A stretch of 14,194 nucleotides of DNA from Frondihabitans sp. (GTDB taxonomy: Bacteria; Actinomycetota; Actinomycetes; Actinomycetales; Microbacteriaceae). Location: assembly GCA_025464735.1 (NCBI GenBank), contig JAODMX010000308.1, positions 1 to 14,194 of the forward strand, read 5' to 3'. The notes under the pieces were generated by a model. The model ran no database searches and was not told the DNA's origin. It worked only from the letters and a program-made list of their open reading frames with translations. This document shows positions 6,799 through 13,877 of this stretch, piece by piece; position 1 is the first letter of the stretch, and each line of letters begins with the position of its first letter. A program made the position numbers and the translations under genes.

Positions 6799-6927
6799 GT
6801 GTCCATCGATCAACTCGGGCTTCATGACCCTGACTGTTTGGTGCGGCAGGCTGCCGTCATCGAGCTGGCTCCTCGTGCTAGCGAGCACCCTCTTTGGATC
6901 ATCGGACTCCTCAAAGGCGCGCAATGA
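6799..6927 (+). CDS. Possible small ORF (42 aa), leaderless-type start
   Basis: GTG at 6799 opens a 42-codon frame (VSIDQLGLHDPDCLVRQAAV, then a hydrophobic helix ending GLLKGAQ) closed by TGA at 6925-6927. TAGATT at 6787-6792 lies exactly 6 nt before the GTG, the same arrangement as at the core genes here, and the composition is protein-like, mildly resembling one HEAT-type repeat. No Shine-Dalgarno, no neighbour it obviously belongs to, and no family recognised. It may be a remnant of a longer gene or chance; a different, longer frame overlaps it on each strand. Confidence 0.25.
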   Translation: MSIDQLGLHDPDCLVRQAAVIELAPRASEHPLWIIGLLKGAQ

Positions 6928-7299
6928 CATCTGGAGGTCGTCTTTGCGGCTAGCGTCTGCTCGAACGAGAACTGCTCCAGGCGCGGTCGGTTTGACGACG
7001 TATGGCCTCTTTCCCGGCGATTCCACTCCGCCCGCTGCTCTTCGCAGCCGGGTGCGTCCGGCCCCGACCAGCCGCCTCGACGCGCTGCGCGGAGAGGTCC
7101 AGAGCGCGCCGACACATGATGAGTCATGCGTCGAGCCGTTAGTTGCGACGATCCCATGGTTCGCTCTGCCGATCTGAGGTGCGAGCCCTGTAGGACTTCC
7201 GTTTTGAGCGCCACCCAGTGACCTCAGTCGCGCGCAACGCGGCTCGCCATGATCGGGGCGACGCGCCTCGGGGTGGATAAGGAACTCGCAACCTCCGCG

Positions 7300-7328
7300 T
7301 TGACATCATGCAGCTGGATCCCTAGATT
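7300..7328 (+). promoter_or_regulatory. lacI promoter (TTGACA-17-TAGATT)
   Basis: TTGACA at 7300-7305 is separated by 17 bp from TAGATT at 7323-7328: a perfect -35 and a good -10 at the ideal spacing. Transcription should start near 7335, inside the palindrome at 7328-7343, giving a leader of about 50 nt before the GTG at 7384. Confidence 0.8.
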
Positions 7329-7343
7329 GTAGAACGTTCCACA
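7328..7343. promoter_or_regulatory. LacI-type operator 1
   Basis: TGTAGAACGTTCCACA is a 16-bp palindrome (14 of 16 positions symmetric) with the central CG typical of LacI-family operators. It shares its first base with the -10 box and covers the expected transcription start, so a bound repressor would block initiation. A near copy lies at 11210-11225. Confidence 0.7.
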
Positions 7344-7383
7344 CGCTGAGCGTCGTTGGAAATCGCGTTCGAAGGAGAGCTGC

Positions 7384-8436
7384 GTGGATGACCGTGCACC
7401 GGTGACACTGCAGGACATCGCCACCGCAGCTAGCGTCTCCGTATCGACCGCTTCGCGCGCCCTCACGGGAAGGGGTGACCTAGCTTTAGGGACGCGCAAT
7501 CGCGTTCTGGGAGTGGCTAGCAAGCTCGGCTACGGCCAACGTCGCTCTCTGCGGGGGCGCAACTCATCCTTGGATCGAACGATCGTCGAGCTGGTCCTCG
7601 GAAGTTTCGATGACGCTTGGACCGCCGCGATTGTCATGGGAGCTCGACGAGCTGCCTTTGACCGCGGACTTGACCTCGTGCTCACACTGGCGCGCGAGGA
7701 TCCGACCGATGACTGGCCCGCGCGCGTCGCCGCGCGTCGATCCTGCGGCGTTGTTCTTGGTCTCATCAGACCCACTCGACGGCAGCTCGCCACTATGACT
7801 GCAGCCCATGTACCGGTTGCCGTCATTGATCCTCGATCAGATCCGCGGGGAGAGGTGGCGAGTGTCGGCACGACGGATTGGCAAGGAGGCTTCGACGCGG
7901 GGAAACACCTTGTCTCCACGGGCCTCAGCACGTTTGTCGTCGTCAGGGGTGTGCCCCGTTACAGGTTCGGTAGGGCGCGAGAGGAAGGATTCCGCCAAGC
8001 CATTGCGGAAGTCAAAGAAGAGGCCGTCATTTATCAGATCGACGGTGCGTGGACGGGAGCCGATCTTGTCCGCGACATCGCAGCACTCATGAAGAGAGCG
8101 ACGACGCCACTAGGCATTTTCGCCTGCAACGACGACATGGCCTTGGCTTGTTATGCCGCGGCTAGCAGTCTCGGCCTCCGGATTCCCCACGACATCAGCG
8201 TCGTCGGCTTCAACGATGAACCGCGAGCGGCCCTCGCCCGCCCACCGTTGACGAGCGTTCACCAACCCCTCGAAGCGATGGCCGCGCGCGCCGTCCAACT
8301 CGTGACGGACGAGGACCTCAGCCCTCGCCGAGCCTTCGATCGCATCGAACTGCCGTCACGCCTGATCGTGAGGCACTCGACCCTTCCGAGGCTGTCCGAC
8401 GACACTGACCATCACCGCCCCGCTCAGACTCGATGA
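7384..8436 (+). CDS. LacI-family transcriptional regulator
   Basis: A 350-aa sugar-responsive type regulator. The N-terminal helix-turn-helix is TLQDIATAASVSVSTASRAL (residues 8-27), followed by the usual LGTRNRVLGVASKLGY segment. The periplasmic-binding-protein-like effector domain (about 65-335) has typical stretches: GVVLGLIRPTRRQL, FACNDDMALACYAAASSLGL, ISVVGFNDEP and PPLTSVHQPLEAM. The GTG start at 7384 is set by a GAAGGAGAG ribosome site 6-7 nt upstream. It has a strong promoter overlapped by a palindromic operator, and a near-identical operator lies before the exporter gene at 11384. It is therefore predicted to repress itself, the glycoside hydrolase read behind it, and the exporter. 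The hinge helix (RRSLRGR) differs from the common pattern. The effector is unknown, perhaps a sugar or glycoside released by the hydrolase. Confidence 0.92.
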   Translation: MDDRAPVTLQDIATAASVSVSTASRALTGRGDLALGTRNRVLGVASKLGYGQRRSLRGRNSSLDRTIVELVLGSFDDAWTAAIVMGARRAAFDRGLDLVLTLAREDPTDDWPARVAARRSCGVVLGLIRPTRRQLATMTAAHVPVAVIDPRSDPRGEVASVGTTDWQGGFDAGKHLVSTGLSTFVVVRGVPRYRFGRAREEGFRQAIAEVKEEAVIYQIDGAWTGADLVRDIAALMKRATTPLGIFACNDDMALACYAAASSLGLRIPHDISVVGFNDEPRAALARPPLTSVHQPLEAMAARAVQLVTDEDLSPRRAFDRIELPSRLIVRHSTLPRLSDDTDHHRPAQTR

Positions 8437-8438
8437 AA

Positions 8439-8448
8439 TTTGCGCAAA
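8439..8448. promoter_or_regulatory. Perfect 10-bp palindrome TTTGCGCAAA between lacI and the hydrolase
   Basis: TTTGCGCAAA sits 2 bp behind the lacI stop and 58 bp before the hydrolase ATG. Its centre and size suit a LacI-family site, but it differs from the GAACGTTC core of the two main operators, and no good promoter is visible next to it. It could be an operator for a second regulator or chance. Confidence 0.3.
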
Positions 8449-8506
8449 CGCCCCCGGGGCCCGATGAGAAGTGCGACTCTACGGTTCGATCAAAGGAGAT
8501 CCCATC

Positions 8507-11194
8507 ATGAGCCCCATCGCTCCCCTTAGCCGTCGCGACGTCATGAAAGGTGCGCTAGCTGCCGGCTTTACCATTGCCGCAGGAAGCGTCCTCGCTACCT
8601 GCGCCGGCGGTGCCGCTCAAGCCGCGACTCCGACCAGGACCGCACTCGGTATCACCACGCGGTCGACGATGCCCATGTCTCGCCGTGACTTCTGGTCCGC
8701 ACCTTCGGCCGCCAGTGTTCGCGAGATCGGGAGTGTTGTGCCGACCACGACGAGCTCGGAGGTCCCGGGGCTCCCGACAAGCGTCCCTGGGCTGGGCATC
8801 CCCCTGGGCGGCATCGGAGCGGGGTCCTTCATGGTCAATCAATCGGGCACCTTTGGGCCGTGGTTCTTCGGTGGGTCTCAGGACGACAGTTGGGAACTCC
8901 GAGCCTTGAGCCAAGCGGCCTTCCACGTGAGGGAGCAGCAGGGGGAAGAGACCCCAACCGTCAAGACTCTGGCGGCGAAGGGCCCCGAGGTCTCGGGCTC
9001 GTCGGCATCAGTGTGGGATTCACCGTTGAGCGCCTGGAACACCTTGGAGCCGGGGGATGGATCCTATGCAGCGCTCTACCCATTCGGTTGGACCACTTAC
9101 CGGCCTTTCGAGACCGATATCTCCATGCGGTTCTTCTCACCCATCGTTGCCGGGGAGGACCGCCGCTCATCGCTTCCCGTGGCATACTTCGACGTCCGAC
9201 TGGTGAACCACACCGCCCAGAAGCGCCACCTCTCGGTCATGTTCACGATGCCCAACGTGGCGGCGCACGTCGGTCGCCAACCCGAGACGGTGCGCGGGGG
9301 ACTCACCAGCTCCGCCTCAGCGAACGCGCGTACGGGGCTTCAAGCTGTAACGCTGTCGTCCGACAGCCCTACCAACACGCCTGATGCCGTCAACTCAGAA
9401 TGGACCATCGCCGTGGCGCCGCAGCACGGTCAGCACGTGACCTTCGCGTCCTCCTGGAATGCCTCCGGCGACGGTTCGGACATCTACTCGCCATTCAGCG
9501 CGACTGGTCAACTCGCGAACAACCAGTTGGATGACTCCCATTCGGCCGGCGCCCTCTGCGTGGATGTCGATCTTGAGCCCGGCGCCGGCTCGACCATCTC
9601 CTTCGCGCTCTCATGGGATTTTCCCCAAGTGGCGTTTGCCGACAACAACACTGTGTGGATGCGTCGATACACCAACTTCTACGGAGCTCAGGAGGATCTG
9701 CAGAACAACTACATCCCCGGGTCCTACCCGTTCCACCGCAGCCTTCAGATCGCCTCCGACGCGCTCACCGCGCACGATGAGAACCTCGGCGCTGTGCACG
9801 CCTGGTGGAAGCCGATCGCGCTCGACGCCACCTACCCGCTGCCCCTTCGCACGGGAGCCCTGAATCAGCTCGCGCAGATCCCCTTCAATACCGCCCTGTG
9901 GGAGGGGGGCCTTGTCTCGAACACAGTGTCGCCTACGAGCGGAACGCGCCTCGGAACAACTGTTCCCGGAACACACCTCTACCTCAGCGTCGATTCGAAT
10001 GCGGGTGGTGGTGCCAACGGCGGCCAGGGCACCGAAGTCGGCACCTACAGCTATCGGGCCTACACCCAGATGTTCCCCTCGATCGAAAGGGACCGGCTCG
10101 TCGCGAAGATGGAGGCAGTAGCAGTCGATCCCAGCGGCGACCCCGTCGACCCGGGTCTCACGTCGTCCACCAGCGCTGCGGACTACTCCGCCAACGGCGA
10201 CCCTTTCGTCACCTGGACCCAAGGGGCCCAGCCCGCACCGGGCACGGTTTGGTTCATCGATCGCCCCAGCGAGAGCCTCTTCCGGATGTACGACTACGCA
10301 CGAACGCATGGGGATGAAGCGTTCCTGAGTCGCGCATATCCAGCGATGAAGAAGCTGCTCGCCTACGTGCAAGCCACGATCCCTGCGGGGACGTACCTGC
10401 CGGAGGCTCCCTCGCTCCTGAACCCGAGCCCGGATCTCAAGAGTCCCTTGCCGTACGCCAACGTCTTCGATGTCATCCCGGTGAACAAGGTCGACGCTTA
10501 CACCTCTCAGCTTTACCTGCTGGCCCTTGAAACGATGATTGCGACGGCATCGTGGCTTGGCGACAAGACCACCTATGGCCGCTCGTTGCGCACGGTGCTG
10601 GACCAGACCCGAGCGGCGTACGAATCCACCTTCTGGAACGCGACTCGAAAGTACTATCGATACACCCCCGGGCCGTCGGCGAACGACGACAGCGTCCTCC
10701 TGAGTACCTTCTTCGCCCAGCACCTCGCCGAGCGAGCAGGCCTGCCCGACTTGGTGAATGTCCAGCGGTATCGTGCGCACCTGAAGACGCAAGCTGCCCT
10801 GTTCCGGTCGCAAAAGGACGCGGCCGGCAAACTCATCGGTTACCCGAATATGATCCCGACGCCCGGAACGACATCGTTCCCGTACTCCGGACCCTTCGGG
10901 CTCATCTACGAGACGGGCGTGTGGCCCACTGTGAATTACTTCACAGGCGCCACCTACGTTCGGGCGTCAGCACGATTCCGGGATCGGAGCCTCGCGGCCT
11001 ACGGCCTGAGCCTCGGTTCCTCCGTCGCCACCCAGATCTGGCAAACACCGGCGCTCGGGTACGAATTCAATGCTCCCCTCCAGTGGGAACAGGCCGACGC
11101 GACGAAGTTCATCTACCCCGCCTTCCAAAGCAACCTCGCATCATGGGAGCTGCTCGACGCAGTTAAACCGACAGGATTGCCGCGGCGCATCTGA
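8507..11194 (+). CDS. Secreted glycoside hydrolase, GH116-type (beta-glucosidase/glucosylceramidase-like)
   Basis: An 895-aa exported enzyme. The N-terminus is a twin-arginine signal: LSRRDVMKGALAAGF (residues 7-21), then a hydrophobic stretch ending AQAATP (about 37-42), a likely signal-peptidase I site. The N-terminal beta domain starts with LGIPLGGIGAGSF (96-108) and NQSGTFGPWFFGG (111-123), the GH116 hallmark shared with GBA2-type glucosylceramidases. The C-terminal (alpha/alpha)6-like catalytic domain includes NVFDVIPVNKVDAYTSQLYL (652-671) and EFNAPLQWEQADATKF near the end. GH116 enzymes are retaining hydrolases, mostly beta-glucosidases and beta-xylosidases; I cannot assign the two catalytic acids here. 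ATG 8507 is chosen over an upstream in-frame start at 8471 because AAAGGAG (8492-8498) lies 8 nt before it and the Tat motif follows directly. It lies 70 nt behind lacI without a clear promoter, so it is probably co-transcribed. Substrate unknown; a plant or lipid-linked glycoside is possible. Confidence 0.8.
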   Translation: MSPIAPLSRRDVMKGALAAGFTIAAGSVLATCAGGAAQAATPTRTALGITTRSTMPMSRRDFWSAPSAASVREIGSVVPTTTSSEVPGLPTSVPGLGIPLGGIGAGSFMVNQSGTFGPWFFGGSQDDSWELRALSQAAFHVREQQGEETPTVKTLAAKGPEVSGSSASVWDSPLSAWNTLEPGDGSYAALYPFGWTTYRPFETDISMRFFSPIVAGEDRRSSLPVAYFDVRLVNHTAQKRHLSVMFTMPNVAAHVGRQPETVRGGLTSSASANARTGLQAVTLSSDSPTNTPDAVNSEWTIAVAPQHGQHVTFASSWNASGDGSDIYSPFSATGQLANNQLDDSHSAGALCVDVDLEPGAGSTISFALSWDFPQVAFADNNTVWMRRYTNFYGAQEDLQNNYIPGSYPFHRSLQIASDALTAHDENLGAVHAWWKPIALDATYPLPLRTGALNQLAQIPFNTALWEGGLVSNTVSPTSGTRLGTTVPGTHLYLSVDSNAGGGANGGQGTEVGTYSYRAYTQMFPSIERDRLVAKMEAVAVDPSGDPVDPGLTSSTSAADYSANGDPFVTWTQGAQPAPGTVWFIDRPSESLFRMYDYARTHGDEAFLSRAYPAMKKLLAYVQATIPAGTYLPEAPSLLNPSPDLKSPLPYANVFDVIPVNKVDAYTSQLYLLALETMIATASWLGDKTTYGRSLRTVLDQTRAAYESTFWNATRKYYRYTPGPSANDDSVLLSTFFAQHLAERAGLPDLVNVQRYRAHLKTQAALFRSQKDAAGKLIGYPNMIPTPGTTSFPYSGPFGLIYETGVWPTVNYFTGATYVRASARFRDRSLAAYGLSLGSSVATQIWQTPALGYEFNAPLQWEQADATKFIYPAFQSNLASWELLDAVKPTGLPRRI

Positions 11195-11203
11195 TCGAAC
11201 TGC

Positions 11204-11209
11204 TATCGT
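11204..11209 (+). promoter_or_regulatory. -10-like box (TATCGT) for the exporter gene
   Basis: TATCGT fits TANNNT and abuts the operator at 11210, reproducing within 1 bp the -10/operator geometry of the lacI promoter. The -35 is poor: TTGCCG at 11177 would need a 21-bp spacer. The transcript would have a leader of about 165 nt. Confidence 0.5.
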
Positions 11210-11225
11210 TGTGCAACGTTCCACA
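11210..11225. promoter_or_regulatory. LacI-type operator 2
   Basis: TGTGCAACGTTCCACA is symmetric at 14 of 16 positions and differs from operator 1 (7328-7343) at only two bases. It lies directly behind a -10-like hexamer upstream of the exporter gene, as operator 1 does for lacI. Confidence 0.7.
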
Positions 11226-11383
11226 CTCGCTTTAGTCGCGGGGGAACCTTGCACGACGAAGCCGAAATCCAGAGGGGTTCGGTTCGGCCTTAGGGCTGGA
11301 CATCGGGCGGAATCCGGCAGTTGACGGGAGTTCGTCCACTTGCACGCGCCGGCACGTGAGCCGGCAAGTTCTCAAGGACTCCC
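11226..11383 (+). other. Structured leader of the exporter gene
   Basis: The leader between operator 2 and the exporter ATG has two inverted repeats. CGAAGCCGAA/TTCGGTTCG (11257-11286) is a 9-bp stem with one bulged base. GCCGGC-ACGTGA-GCCGGC (11348-11365) is a 6-bp all-GC stem ending 8 nt before the AAGGA ribosome site (11374-11378). A 14-codon frame from TTG 11249 to TAG 11291-11293 lies across the first stem and has a purine-rich GGGGGAA before it. This resembles, without proving, an attenuation-type leader. Confidence 0.35.
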
Positions 11384-12871
11384 ATGTTGAAAGAACCCGC
11401 CACAGGCCTGCCCGCAACTGCCTCCAGGACAGGAGCCTCGACTCGACTTGCCCCGGGCAGCTCGACCATCATCATCGTGATTCTCGTGGCCACCTTCGTG
11501 GTCGTTCTCAACGAGACCATCATGAGCATCGCGCTGCCGACTCTCATTGTCGAGCTGGACATCTCGCCGAGCACGGCTCAGTGGCTCACGACTGGATTCG
11601 CTCTCACTCTGGCCGTCGTCATCCCGACCACCGGTTTTCTTTCTGACCGTTTCAGCACGCGCACCGTGTTCATCGTTGCCATGAGCCTTTTCAGCATCGG
11701 CACCGCAACAGCCGCAGCGGCTCCGTCCTTTCCGGTCTTGCTGATTGGGCGCCTGGTGCAGGCGCTGGGCACGGGGATGATGATTCCTCTGTTGTCGACG
11801 TCAGTCCTGCTTCTTGTGCCGCAGGGATCGCGCGGCCGGATGATGGGCTACACGGGAATCGTCATTGCCGCGGCGCCTGCCATCGGGCCTCCCTTGTCCG
11901 GGCTCATCCTCGACGTGCTGAGTTGGCGGTTCATGTTCATCACGGTGTTGCCAATCGCCCTCGTCACCCTAGGAATCGGAGCGTTCACGCTGCGGTCGAT
12001 CGGCGAGACGCGGTCCGCCAGCCTCGACGTCCCGTCCGTGATTCTCGCCGCCATCGGCTTATCGACATTCGTCTTCGGGCTCAGTTCTTTGGTGTCAGCC
12101 GGGGGAGCGGCACTCGACTCCCTCGGTGCGCTAGCCGTTGGCCTTGTCTCGTTGACAGTCTTCAGCATCCGCCAGAGGAGACTGGCGCGCAGGGGGCGGG
12201 CGCTTCTGAATCTGAGAGTCTTCTCCTCGTCGACCTTCACGGTCGCCACGGCCTGTTTCGCAATGAGCAGTCTCGTCCTCTTCGGCAGCCTGGCTGTGTT
12301 GCCCATCTATCTCCAGGATGTCCTGCACCTATCGACTCTCGCGACTGGGTTGGTGCTCCTGCCGGGCGGCGTCACTCTGGGGGTCTTGGCTCCGGTGGTG
12401 GGTCGGTGCTACGACCGATTCGGACCATCAGTGCTGATCTCCTGTGGGGCGGCCATCGTTTCAGCTGCACTGTGGCTCATGTGGGGGCTCTTTTCTCCGA
12501 CTACTGGCGCTGCCCTGGTGATCGGTCTGCATGTCTTGCTCTGCGCTGGTTTGGCTTGTCTTTTCACGCCGCTGACGACCTCCGCCCTCGAGCATCTACC
12601 GCGCCGACTCTATGCGCACGGTAACGCCGTCATCAGCACCGTTCAGCAGGTCATGGCCGGTGCTGGAACGGCCATTCTCGTGGGGGTTCTCGCGGCCTCA
12701 GCTACGGCGCACGAATCCTCGGGGGTGCCCGCGGTATCCGCGACGACCTCCGGAGTGCGTGCGGCCGTCCTCGTGGGCGCTCTCGCCTCGCTCATTCCGC
12801 TGGGCGGCAGTTTCGTGTTTTACCGTCTCAATGACCGGCAGCGGTATCGGCCTCGTAGAGGCTCCAGATGA
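11384..12871 (+). CDS. MFS drug exporter, DHA2 family (14 TM, EmrB/QacA/LmrB type)
   Basis: A 495-aa integral membrane protein predicted to export drugs or other amphipathic compounds by proton antiport. After a polar N-terminal tail of about 27 residues come 14 hydrophobic segments. Family motifs are visible: D1-like LNETIMSIALP (42-52), motif A GFLSDRFSTRTVF (84-96), motif B IGRLVQALGTG with Arg123, and antiporter motif C ending GPPLSGLILDVLSWRF (168-183). HGNAVISTVQQVMAGAGTA in the last third is typical of LmrB/EmrB proteins. The start at ATG 11384 has AAGGA 5 nt upstream. A LacI-type operator 160 nt upstream ties it to the lacI-hydrolase unit. A DHA2 exporter beside a secreted glycosidase is unusual, since a sugar importer would be expected for catabolism; export of a toxic aglycone or of an antibiotic is a likelier role. 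Substrate unknown. Confidence 0.9.
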   Translation: MLKEPATGLPATASRTGASTRLAPGSSTIIIVILVATFVVVLNETIMSIALPTLIVELDISPSTAQWLTTGFALTLAVVIPTTGFLSDRFSTRTVFIVAMSLFSIGTATAAAAPSFPVLLIGRLVQALGTGMMIPLLSTSVLLLVPQGSRGRMMGYTGIVIAAAPAIGPPLSGLILDVLSWRFMFITVLPIALVTLGIGAFTLRSIGETRSASLDVPSVILAAIGLSTFVFGLSSLVSAGGAALDSLGALAVGLVSLTVFSIRQRRLARRGRALLNLRVFSSSTFTVATACFAMSSLVLFGSLAVLPIYLQDVLHLSTLATGLVLLPGGVTLGVLAPVVGRCYDRFGPSVLISCGAAIVSAALWLMWGLFSPTTGAALVIGLHVLLCAGLACLFTPLTTSALEHLPRRLYAHGNAVISTVQQVMAGAGTAILVGVLAASATAHESSGVPAVSATTSGVRAAVLVGALASLIPLGGSFVFYRLNDRQRYRPRRGSR

Positions 12872-12895
12872 CTCCCTGAGGGTGACGTTGGTCCC

Positions 12896-12913
12896 GGCTC
12901 TCGGCCGCGAGCC
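12896..12913. terminator. Possible bidirectional terminator hairpin
   Basis: GGCTC-TCGGCCGC-GAGCC, with an inner CG/CG pair, lies in the 76-bp gap between the convergent exporter and flavoprotein genes. The stem is GC-rich, but no T run follows on either strand, so termination is only suggested by its place. Confidence 0.3.
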
Positions 12914-12947
12914 TGCACTGGGTCGACAGCAGATTCGGTGTGGCTCG

Positions 12948-13802
12948 CTATGTCCTTCGGAAGTCACGAGCGATGGCGACAGAGGCGGCCATATCGGCGG
13001 CTGCCGTCAGCCCTGAAGCCATGGCAGTGATGACGGCGGCCGGAATTCTCGGATCGGCTCGCTGTGCAACGTCACCGGCTGCCCAGACGCCGGCGCGATC
13101 TGTCCGCCCGAGGGCATCGACCTCGATACCATCACTGCCGGAGCCAATACCAAGATCGTCTGCGAGCGAGGATCGCGGAATCGCGTTCGGCGGGATGAAC
13201 ACGCACGCGGCCTCGACGACCTCGCCGTCGTGCAGCACGATCCTCACGCCAGTTGCTGAACGGCTCACCTCGGCTACGTCTTCGGGCGCCATCACCGGTA
13301 CCGCAGACGACAGTCCCCGCAAGAGGCCACCCACGTGATCGGCGTGACTTCCGTCGGAGATCACGGCAATGGTGCCGGACGCGAACTCGTGCCCGTGGCA
13401 ATATGGACACGGCAGTACGACATCACCCCAGAGTTCGTGAACCCCGGGAATGGGCAGCAGGGCGTCGTCCACACCACTTGCTATGAGAAGGCGTTCGACA
13501 CCCCACTCAAAACCCGACGTGACGAGCACCAGTCCCGCCCCCTCCTCCCGAGCTGACTCCACGCGCTGCTGGACGATCCGCACCCACGGATAGGTGGCAA
13601 TTTCGGAGTGTGCAGCGGACCTCAACGCCGCAGGCTCAGCCCCGTCCCACCCGAGCACGTTGCCCATCCGAGCCGACGACGCATTGCGGTAGCGAACATC
13701 GTCGAACACGATCGATTCGACGTGCATCCGCCCGAGAGTGAGTGCCGCCTGCAACCCAGCAGGGCCACCACCGACGATTGCCGCCTCATATTCACGAGCC
13801 AT
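12948..13802 (-). CDS. Thioredoxin-reductase-like FAD oxidoreductase with CPYC motif
   Basis: A 284-aa flavoprotein of the small thioredoxin-reductase-like group. The FAD Rossmann motif is IVGGGPAGLQAAL (9-21), the redox pair is CPYCHGHE (Cys132 and Cys135), and the second FAD site is GVWAAGDVAQ (238-247). CPYCHG, unlike the CATC of true thioredoxin reductases, is shared with dithiol oxidases such as HlmI/GliT relatives and with uncharacterised actinobacterial oxidoreductases. The expected NADPH-binding GxGxxA is degraded (VISDGSHADHVGGL, 148-161), so it may use oxygen rather than NADPH. ATG 13802 is preferred over TTG 13838 because the first strand begins 5 residues later and CAGAAT sits 6 nt upstream. 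It lies 75 bp behind a LacI-family gene on the same strand and converges with the exporter. The substrate is unknown; oxidation of a thiol metabolite is a guess. Confidence 0.82.
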   Translation of the reverse strand: MAREYEAAIVGGGPAGLQAALTLGRMHVESIVFDDVRYRNASSARMGNVLGWDGAEPAALRSAAHSEIATYPWVRIVQQRVESAREEGAGLVLVTSGFEWGVERLLIASGVDDALLPIPGVHELWGDVVLPCPYCHGHEFASGTIAVISDGSHADHVGGLLRGLSSAVPVMAPEDVAEVSRSATGVRIVLHDGEVVEAACVFIPPNAIPRSSLADDLGIGSGSDGIEVDALGRTDRAGVWAAGDVAQRADPRIPAAVITAMASGLTAAADMAASVAIARDFRRT

Positions 13803-13808
13803 AAACCC

Positions 13809-13814
13809 ATTCTG
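13809..13814 (-). promoter_or_regulatory. -10-like hexamer (CAGAAT) before the flavoprotein gene
   Basis: On the minus strand CAGAAT ends exactly 6 nt before the ATG at 13802, with no clear Shine-Dalgarno between. It suggests a leaderless start like those at the beginning of the window, but the first base is off consensus and no -35 is evident. Confidence 0.3.
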
Positions 13815-13877
13815 GCCGCGCGCGCCAACTGCGACCAAGCTTGCCCACGGAGCCGATCACCGCTTGAGAAACATGCC

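Larger units (their letters stand above)
6261..7299. other. Gene-poor interval with remnants
   Basis: About 1 kb separates the tetR operon from the lacI cassette. Apart from the frameshifted immunity-like gene (6466-6650) and a doubtful 42-codon ORF (6799-6927), no frame on either strand shows a family I recognise. Overlapping short frames of mixed protein-like character occur on both strands (for example minus strand 6658-7026), and a + frame ends at 6500 overlapping the immunity-like start. Wobble positions are less GC-rich than in the flanking genes. This looks like decayed accessory DNA. I see no tRNA, insertion-sequence ends or attachment site. Confidence 0.5.

Noticed and set aside
6492..6806. 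104-codon minus-strand frame with some protein-like stretches
   Set aside because: It overlaps the immunity-like frame on the other strand, matches no family I know, and its neighbouring frame would need an unsupported shift to extend it.
8471..8506. Upstream in-frame start for the hydrolase at 8471
   Set aside because: No ribosome site there, whereas AAAGGAG precedes ATG 8507 and the Tat motif begins right after it.
9953..9966. GGAACAACTGTTCC perfect inverted repeat
   Set aside because: Inside the hydrolase coding region with a different centre; likely chance.
9611..10813. 400-codon minus-strand open frame within the hydrolase gene
   Set aside because: No recognisable domain; the + strand GH116 reading is continuous and motif-rich here. 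High-GC shadow.
10865..10880. GGAACG-ACAT-CGTTCC inverted repeat in the hydrolase gene
   Set aside because: Has half-sites like the LacI operator but a 4-bp spacer instead of a fused centre, and lies deep in coding sequence.
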